64,000 nucleotides of DNA from Phycomyces nitens (Eukaryota; Mucoromycota; Mucoromycetes; Mucorales; Phycomycetaceae), in contig JAHRBC010000003.1 of assembly GCA_022702545.1 (NCBI GenBank), positions 5,208,001-5,272,000 of the forward strand, written 5' to 3'. The notes below the pieces were generated by a model. It saw only the letters and a program-made list of their open reading frames with translations. It ran no database searches and was not told where the DNA came from. Positions 57,363 through 64,000 of the stretch are shown one piece after another. Each line of letters begins with the position of its first letter. Position 1 is the first letter of the stretch. Position numbers and translations under genes: made by a program.

Positions 57363-58433
57363 TTAGTACTTGGTAGTACCACCGCGGGCGTCAATGACAG
57401 CTTGACATCTTCTCTGCATACTGTCAACTAAACGCCTTGAATACTCGAGGCCCAACCTCGTCCATTCTTCTTGAAAGGCTACCTCCAAATCAGCTAGATT
57501 GCTGATTTTGGCTCTCCTCTTCTCAACCAACAACTCTAGAGCATTCCAGATGTGCTCGATTGGGTTCAGATCAGGACTTTGAGCTGGCCAGTACTCAAAT
57601 CCCCTGATCTGATGGGTCTCTTTCCACCATCGCGCATATCCACCAGTGTGACAAGTGGCACCATCTTCTTGGAAGATGAACTCCTTCTCCTCATCCTTGG
57701 TGACCTTTGTGAACCATGGGTGGAAGGATTGGGCCAATATATCGACATATACATCTTGATTGACTTTGTCGGTGTCAATTATCTTTAATGGGCAAAATCC
57801 TCCACCCCAAAAGCACCCCCAAACCATGAGTCCACCACCGCTCCATTTCACTGTCGATACGGTATTCTTTCCTTCGTATCTTTCTCCAACTTTTCTGAAA
57901 ACGCGCTTGGCAGCATCGTTTCCGTTCAAACAAAAACGAGATTCATCTGACCACACCACACTGTTCCATTGGTCGTTTGTCCAATTCACCTTTTCCTTGG
58001 CCCAGCGAAGTCTGGCCTGCTTGTGTTTTTTTGTGAGGCGAGGCTTATGTGCTGCGATACAAGATTTGAAGTCAAGTTGCTTGACATAGTTGATGCTGCT
58101 ATTTTTGCACACATCAACACCCATCTTGGCCATGTCTAATTTGAGCTGTTTATAGTTGGTGAATGGGTCGTCTCGTATAATTCTCTCAAGGTGTCTGATT
58201 GTCCTCTCATTCACTTTTTCGTGTTGTCCAGGTGATTTTCTAGGCAATGGACACCCGTTTTCTTTAATGCGTTCAACAATTGATTGCACAGTCGACTTTG
58301 GCATCTCAACTGTACTTGCAATCTGTCCAAGAGAGATATGGACCTTATGAAGGTAGAAAACACCCCAATACTTCTGTTGCTCTTTTGTTAGATAAAGGTC
58401 TCGAGTGCTGCTTTGTGATTCTGAAGATTGCAT
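57363..58433 (-). CDS. Tc1/mariner transposase, DDE type
   Basis: Single-exon frame of 356 residues with an ATG start. The N terminus has a helix-turn-helix pair (SLGQIASTVEMPKSTVQSIV). The catalytic triad is readable: D in VVWSDESRF, D in FQEDGATCHTG, and E in SPDLNPIEHIW, with 35 residues between the second D and the E by my count. The family motif GGGLMVWGCFWGGGF lies between. It ends MQRRCQAVIDARGGTTKY, the standard tail of this group. The enzyme would cut and paste the element at TA sites. No stop codon or frameshift is present, so it may be active. Confidence 0.95.
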   Translation of the reverse strand: MQSSESQSSTRDLYLTKEQQKYWGVFYLHKVHISLGQIASTVEMPKSTVQSIVERIKENGCPLPRKSPGQHEKVNERTIRHLERIIRDDPFTNYKQLKLDMAKMGVDVCKNSSINYVKQLDFKSCIAAHKPRLTKKHKQARLRWAKEKVNWTNDQWNSVVWSDESRFCLNGNDAAKRVFRKVGERYEGKNTVSTVKWSGGGLMVWGCFWGGGFCPLKIIDTDKVNQDVYVDILAQSFHPWFTKVTKDEEKEFIFQEDGATCHTGGYARWWKETHQIRGFEYWPAQSPDLNPIEHIWNALELLVEKRRAKISNLADLEVAFQEEWTRLGLEYSRRLVDSMQRRCQAVIDARGGTTKY

Positions 58434-58500
58434 ATTTTTAAGTAATTTATTGATAGAGAGAATGAAGTTTTTATTTCAAAATATTTCGGAAATTTCGTCC

Positions 58501-58538
58501 TTTTTATCAGTCGTACGAGATTCAAGTGGTAGTGACTG
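58501..58538 (-). repeat. Right terminal inverted repeat of the Tc1 element
   Basis: Reverse complement begins CAGTCACTACCACTTGAATC, matching the left repeat. Confidence 0.9.
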
Positions 58539-59185
58539 TATATTGATTTATAGACCAGGATCAATTTGATTATTGTCTTTATACAGCTATATTATTCAAC
58601 ATTTATACTTTTATTAATTAGTTGGCCATTACTTGCAGTCCTTTTTTTTATTTTATTTTTTGGGCAAATCGGTGAATAACTTATGTCTGTACAAGCCAAT
58701 CATGATTGGTCAGAATAGACATAATTTGTTTCATTCCCTAACCGAGTATTGTTTTTGTAGAAACATGATTGGTTAATATTGATGAAACTTATTTACGAAT
58801 GAGCAAATGATATCTTCCAGAATATTTTATAAATACAGTAAGAATTCCAAAGTTTTATTTATACAGTCACTGAAAATGAAGAGTATTATGTGTATCAGAC
58901 ATGCACAGATTTATATGTATACTAAATAAATAGTAGTAAGAAAGATTATATTGTACTTGTTCTTTTTTTTATTTATATTTATATTTATATTTATATTTAT
59001 ATATAATATATATATATATTTATATAATATATAATATATATTTTAAAAAAAAACTATTATAGACAAGGATATAGAAAGAAAGAAAAAATAGAGAAAGAGA
59101 GAGAGATAGTGTGTGTGTGTGTGTAGAGATCTTTATTTTTTTTGTCTTTTCTTTGTACCTCATTTTTATTTCCTACTTCATCATC
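58539..59185. other. Intergenic, right of the Tc1 element
   Basis: AT-rich with (TTTATA)n and (TA)n at about 58973-59043, then (GA)n/(GT)n before the mannosyltransferase gene. No gene seen. Confidence 0.55.
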
Positions 59186-60554
59186 ATGCGTCCATTCTCA
59201 CCATTCTCGCGGAAACCACTCTTATTGATTGGTTTTGTGTCTGTCTTTGTGATCCTGTACAATATTGCCAGTCATCCCCGAGTCTCAAAGACGATGCGTC
59301 CAACTGCCTACTATGACAATTATGATGAGCCGGCCTGTCTGCCCGAAAGACTTCTTCAAACAAAACCACCAAGAGAGAAAGCAAAGGCTGCAATGGTTAT
59401 CTTGGTCCGAAACAGGTACTCAATTACTTGATAATCCATCCAAGCTCATCATTCCAAAAAAAATAATAAAGTGAGCAAGAAGCGATCGCCGAGACAATCG
59501 TCAATTTCCAAGACAAATTCAACAAAAACTTCAACTATCCCTATGTGTTCTTGAACAACGACCTGTTCTCAGACGAATTCAAGGCAGCAATGAAACTAGC
59601 AGCACCGAATGCAGACATGAGCTTTGGACTGGTACCCCAGGATCACTGGGGATATCCTCCCTGGGTCAATGAAACCCTGGCAGCCGAGAGTCGGAAACAA
59701 ATGGACGCTGACAATGTGTTTTATGGTGGCATGGAAAGCTATCACCACATGTGTCGCTACCAGAGTGGGTTCTTTTTCAATCATCCTCTGTTGGACAAGT
59801 AAGTTGCTGGCGTCGTCTGGCGTCGTCTGGCAAGATTGGATGATTAATGTCTTTAAAGCTATGATTGGTATTGGAGAGTTGAGCCTGGAGTCAAGTTCTT
59901 TTGTGATATTACCTATGACCCTTTCCTGTACATGCAAAAGAACAATAAGCAGTATGGCTTTGTGGTCACCTTGACAGAACTCAAGGAAACCATTCCAACC
60001 CTCTGGAAGACTGTTCGGGAATATGCCCATTCACGCCGAATCAACATCACCAGCAATCCCCAGTCATTGTTTCCCTTTTTTGAGGATGAACAGGGCGACT
60101 ATAACCTCTGCCATTTCTGGTCTAATTTTGAGATTGCTTCTCTTAACCTCTGGCGCAGTCCTTCTTACCGCGACTTTTTCAACTACCTTGACCAGACTGG
60201 GAAGTTCTTTTACGAACGATGGGGAGATGCGCCTGGTAAGGGTCTTGGATGATGATGTTTGGGATAATTTGTTGATTTATATATATATATATGGCTGCCC
60301 TAGTCCATTCGATTGCTGCCGGACTGTTTTTGGATACTGACCAGGTACACTACTTTGAGGACATTGGTTATCAGCATGACCTTTATCGCCATTGTCCGTC
60401 TTCTGCTAGTGGAAAGGGCTGTAGATGTGATTGTCCACAGGGCACTGATGAGAAGAGCATTGATCATGATCAATACCCTGATAGCTGTCTGCCCAAATGG
60501 AAGAGCTGGGTCGAGACTTCAAAGGCAAGAAAGGCACATTGGATGTGGCCATGA
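59186..60554 (+). CDS. KTR: Alpha-1,2-mannosyltransferase, KRE2/MNT1 family (GT15)
   Basis: Four exons (59186-59415, 59472-59798, 59859-60235, 60304-60554) give 394 residues. A type II anchor lies at about residues 11-29 (PLLLIGFVSVFVILYNIAS), placing the enzyme in the Golgi. GT15 blocks are AAMVILVRN, YPYVFLNNDLFSDEF, YDWYWRVEPGVKFFCDI, YGFVVTLTELKETIPTLW, YNLCHFWSNFEI, FFNYLDQTGKFFYERWGD and HSIAAGLF. The C terminus keeps the Cys-rich CRCDCP motif. It adds alpha-1,2-mannose to N- or O-linked mannan chains. Which KRE2/KTR paralogue it is cannot be said. All splice phases close. Confidence 0.95.
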
Positions 60555-60854
60555 ATAAAAGACAAAGATGGCCTTCTTTTGTTATGACCATTCTAGAAAC
60601 TCAAAACAAGTTGCCAAAGAGAATATGTATTCAAAACAAAAATACACATACTAACTGTAATGATAATCTGTACATTACCAAACCATTATTATCTAGTGAT
60701 TAAAGTGTCTTTAATGTCCATTTTAGACAGTTATTCTTTACATTTTTTTTGAAGCCTTGGACTTGGATGTCTACTCCTCTGTCCCAATCAGTTTCTCATT
60801 GAGAAATGTATTCCAACTCCCTGCCTAGGCACATTTCATTTTATGAGCCTCGCC

Positions 60855-60855
60855 A

Positions 60856-60897
<42 letters not shown>
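60855..60897. repeat. (TAA)n microsatellite
   Basis: About 14 uninterrupted TAA units. Confidence 0.9.
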
Positions 60898-62037
60898 TGA
60901 TCCAGCTAAAGATTCCATTGTCAATCGTATTTTAGATGATCAAGAGAATATAAAACCAGTCCACATACTAGGCACCGTTCGTACTTTTACCTAGTGAACA
61001 TGCACATATCACGACTCTGTTTTTTTTTTTGGTTTGTTACTTGGCTTGGCTTGACATGTCATTAGAAACATAAAAATGAAGAAATGGACTTGAGGATCCA
61101 AACCGGCCTTTTCTTCAATACTCTTGCTCATTGTGCAGATTGATGACAGATCTTACACCCAGAAATGATCATCTTTAGGAATCAATATTTCTGTGTGAAT
61201 GGGAATCTGAACCATGACAGTATAAAATAAACTTTATTGGTCCATTAGTGTTCTTTAGTATTATCCAAGACTTTCATATCAGACCCAACTACTGCAGAAC
61301 AAGATAGTCTTGTTAAGCATGCGCCTTGACTGCAGGACAATGAGTTTGTGCGTCTTGCCAAGTAAATTCTTCATCTTGATCTTAAGATTAGGATTTGAGC
61401 TGCGTATCTGATCCTCTGATTATCTTGTAATTTAGCTGATAAACTTGCCTTTATTTGTTTTCAATGATCTCCATGGTTACCCGGATCAAACTACCTGTAA
61501 GAATCCTGAATAATAATAATAAAAATAATAAAATAAAAAAGAGAGAAATTTATAGACATGCTTGATTCCAACCAATCCTCTTTGGATATCAAGACACTTT
61601 CTGGTCTTTTGCCAGAGTATTATAATTTATTTATTTATTGAATTTAAAATCAATCGCTGCTCTTTAATGGATCCTGTAGATTTTTAAATGGCAAAAAAAA
61701 ACAAGTGAGGCTCGATTTTTTTTTGCAACCAAAGATTCCGCAGTACATTTGTGTGTGTGTGGCTGGACAGACATTCGACAGCCACAACTTTATTTGTAAA
61801 GAAAGACGAACAATGGCAATAGATATATTAATAAAAAAAAATGACAATTGGAAACGATTGTCATGCTGATCACACAGATTTGTAATGGCTTGCACAACAA
61901 TATATAGATTGTAATTAAGAGTGTACGGATTTTATTAAGAAATCAAGTACATTAGTCCAAGCCTGTTAATCATGATACAATATAATATAATATATAGATA
62001 TCACTGGGTGAGTGTATTATTATTTTTAAAAATAATA

Positions 62038-62068
<31 letters not shown>

Positions 62069-62141
62069 TAAAAACTGTTTTTTTTGGGGAGGTTTTTTTT
62101 TGGGCTCTCTGTTGTCAAGATAAACAACAGAATGTGGGCAA

Positions 62142-62168
62142 GGGGAAAAGGGTAAGGGTAAGGGGGGG
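62142..62168 (+). other. G-quadruplex-forming motif
   Basis: Four G-runs (4, 3, 3 and 7 bases) separated by loops AAAA, TAA and TAA. It lies about 260 bases beyond the stop of the minus-strand Golgi gene, so it would be C-rich in that transcript. Confidence 0.55.
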
Positions 62169-62423
62169 AAGGCTATTTGACGGGTAAAGATGCAAAATAT
62201 AAAGAAAAAGAGGGGGAAACGTATTAGACGCTGGTAGAGAGAGAGAGAGAGAGATAAAAAGAAAGAGAGTAATGCAAAACGAGGTAGGTGGAGGGTTAGT
62301 GGGTAGAGATCGCGAAACCAGTTCGTTCTAGAAAATAGAGAAAAATAAAATAAAATAAAGGGAATGAATATATATATGAAGAGAGGATTTGGTGTATATA
62401 GCTTTGTTTCTCTTGATTATTTT

Positions 62424-63880
62424 TTAGTCGAGGGAAAGAGTGCGTTCGCCTGAATGGTTTGTAAGTGCATTTTCTGTCTGGTCTCTCAGCACTATTGACA
62501 ACAAGTTAAATTAGCACAAGAACAAAAAAAAACTTCTAGTCGTTTAGATACTTGCAATGTGATTTCAGGCCCTTTCCAAAGTTGAACCAACAGATACTGG
62601 CATTGACGATTGTCAAGACCAGCAAAAGCAGAGTTACACTTGCTAATGAGAAATATAATGAGTCTTGTTAATCAACCATGTACAATCATACCAAAAAAGG
62701 TCAGGAAATCGCTGACACCAATGTACTTGTAACGCTGATCAATGTCATAGATTCTGTAGATTTTGAATACGAAATATGCCACTCCAGCCATGAGTCCCAG
62801 GAAGAATAAGATCACCAGGGGTCTTGATTCATGACGGACCTAGAGAATCAATGTTAGTTGATTGTGTCCAGCCAGAGACCCCAAGATAGCTTACAGCATA
62901 GACAGCCAGGATCAATACAAGACAGGTAATCGGCAGGGCAATGATGGTCAAAGGATATTCGACATCTCCGGGTGTGAGTACAAGGACAAGGTATTGGATC
63001 GAGTAACCAAGCAAGAAGAAGATGTCTAGCTTAAGAATGGTCAAGAAGATCTGGTACCAACGATACATATCTATGTGTGTGTTTTTGGGTTGTCAATAAC
63101 ATAAAATATAATATAATCCAAGATGACAAGTATAATATATTACTTCTGATTTCTGGATCGGCTCCAATCTTCTTGTAGATGCGCCATCTGGTTACAAGGG
63201 TTAAAAAAAAGAAGACATTGACATTGATTGGCTTGGTTTGATCCAATTACCCGAATTCCTGGTAGAGTCTGGCGCCAATGTAAAAGTACATCAGTTCGCA
63301 GACACCCGTAATCACTGTACAGACGATCAGAAGCTGGTCAATAAGTGCCTTTAGGTCCTTTGCATTCTTTGAATCGTCATCCGGAGCATCTGGGCCCGGA
63401 TTGATTCCCTCGTTGATGGCGTCGGCTATTTGTTTGAATTGAAAGGCAGCGTAGATGAAGCAGCACATATTAAACAATACAAAGGCAATGACTTGAATGG
63501 TATTTTGGGCACGAACCTATATATGTAAATAATTTTATAATTATATAAATCATTATATAAAACAGCAACAACAACAACAAGCCAAAAGGGCTTAGCACCC
63601 AATTCCCTTACAGCATCCCAAGCCAAGGCAACCTGGAAGACCTGAGAAAAGATAAAGATCATCAGGTACGAGGGAATAGGCACTCCAAGATTGTGCTGTG
63701 TAAAGCTAACAAGGCCAGGTTAATATCTATATGTATATATATGCATATCAATCTTTCGATTATGGTTTACTTTGTGTTTGTGAATTTGGCAAAAATAACG
63801 CTTTCCAGAGCAATAACCACAATGGCTTCAAAGATGGTCAATAGAATCAGGCAGATTGAGTTCCGTGACTTTAGCCACAC
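62424..63880 (-). CDS. Multispanning UPF0658-type Golgi membrane protein, 5' end incomplete
   Basis: Eight exons are visible (63880-63771, 63705-63612, 63516-63251, 63187-63144, 63070-62895, 62839-62692, 62642-62556, 62491-62424), encoding about 330 residues. Seven or more hydrophobic spans are seen (IFEAIVVIALESVIFAKF, IQVIAFVLFNMCCFIYAAFQ, LLIVCTVITGVCELMYFYIG). The block FQFKQIADAI and the overall layout resemble fungal UPF0658 Golgi proteins of unknown function. The last intron has a GC donor (gcaagt) that joins SH to LLRDQTENALTNHSGERTL in frame; reading on instead gives a short alternative end. No starting ATG fits the first visible exon inside the window, so the true 5' end is probably beyond 64000. 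Confidence 0.75.
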
Positions 63881-64000
63881 CTAATGTAATGTACAAAGAA
63901 GAAGAAGAAGAAGAAAAAAGGTTGCCCTTTTTTGCTTTTAGCAAACCAAAAAAGAAACAAAGTACCTTTCTTCTATCATTTGAATATCTCTATCTATATA
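63881..64000. other. Probable first intron or 5' flank of the Golgi gene
   Basis: Contains an acceptor-like end before 63880 and a possible donor (agaaaggtac), but no exon that keeps phase. An in-frame stop lies near the window edge. Confidence 0.35.

Larger units (their letters stand above)
57220..58538 (-). mobile_element. Intact Tc1/mariner-type DNA transposon (1,319 bp)
   Basis: Bounded by terminal inverted repeats that begin CAGTCACTACCACTTGA at both ends and by TA dinucleotides (57218-57219 and 58539-58540), the expected Tc1/mariner target duplication. It carries one uninterrupted transposase gene and almost nothing else. It is inserted between two divergently transcribed host genes. 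An intact frame, TA flanks and similar repeats suggest recent activity. Confidence 0.95.
60555..62423. other. 1.9-kb intergenic region, simple repeats
   Basis: (TAA)n at 60855-60897, several poly-A/T runs, (GA)n at 62234-62255 and a G-quadruplex-type motif at 62142-62168. No gene recognised. Confidence 0.6.

Noticed and set aside
1..64000. CRISPR arrays, bacterial operons or riboswitches
   Set aside because: The window is intron-rich eukaryotic DNA; the short tandem repeats found are microsatellites and minisatellites without spacers.

Overview
This window is nuclear DNA from an early-diverging filamentous fungus, most likely Mucoromycota and perhaps Mucorales. The evidence is about 100 short spliceosomal introns, very AT-rich gaps full of (TA)n, (TAA)n and (GT)n runs, and single-copy fungal genes: SKT5/CHS4, a KRE2-family GT15 mannosyltransferase, a VAC7-like protein, MTR10, PEX19, a GID1/RanBPM protein and an alternative NADH dehydrogenase. 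Tc1/mariner-type transposases of Mucorales style are also present. The assignment is by gene content and style only; no search was run. I rebuilt gene models by following reading frame and splice phase, and every multi-exon model below closes in frame.

Layout. 1-9.5 kb: a secreted protein, a U1 snRNA gene on the minus strand, a DAP1-like gene, a coiled-coil protein and ribosomal protein L7. 9.7-16 kb: PEX19, a mitochondrial type II NADH dehydrogenase and a SPRY-LisH-CTLH GID/CTLH subunit. 18-20 kb: a protein carrying a retroelement integrase-type H2C2 zinc domain. 20.9-23.2 kb: a divergent pair, a PhyH-type Fe(II)/2-oxoglutarate oxygenase and an HD-domain protein that keeps the active-site layout of bacterial PhnZ. 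This looks like a eukaryotic two-enzyme oxidative phosphonate degradation module. 23.7-33.8 kb: PPP4R2, MTR10, ALG3, a VAC7-like protein and a small unknown gene. 33.8-40.5 kb: a gene desert with three decayed DDE transposases. 40.5-51.4 kb: a DnaJ protein with a minisatellite, two unknown coiled-coil proteins (one Gln-rich), ATG14, SKT5 and a single-pass membrane protein. 53-57 kb: a 19-exon gene that fuses UBA and UBX domains to AMN1-like leucine-rich repeats. 57.2-58.5 kb: an intact Tc1/mariner element. 59.2-64 kb: the GT15 mannosyltransferase and a 5'-truncated UPF0658-type Golgi membrane protein.

Most genes are unrelated housekeeping functions with no operon logic. The exception is the divergent PhyH/HD pair, where gene order itself suggests a shared pathway (2-aminoethylphosphonate or a similar C-P compound to phosphate). 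Two genes touch autophagy (ATG14 and the DAP1-like gene) and three touch glycosylation or the cell wall (ALG3, GT15, SKT5). By my models six of about 100 introns use GC-AG ends, which is high for a fungus.
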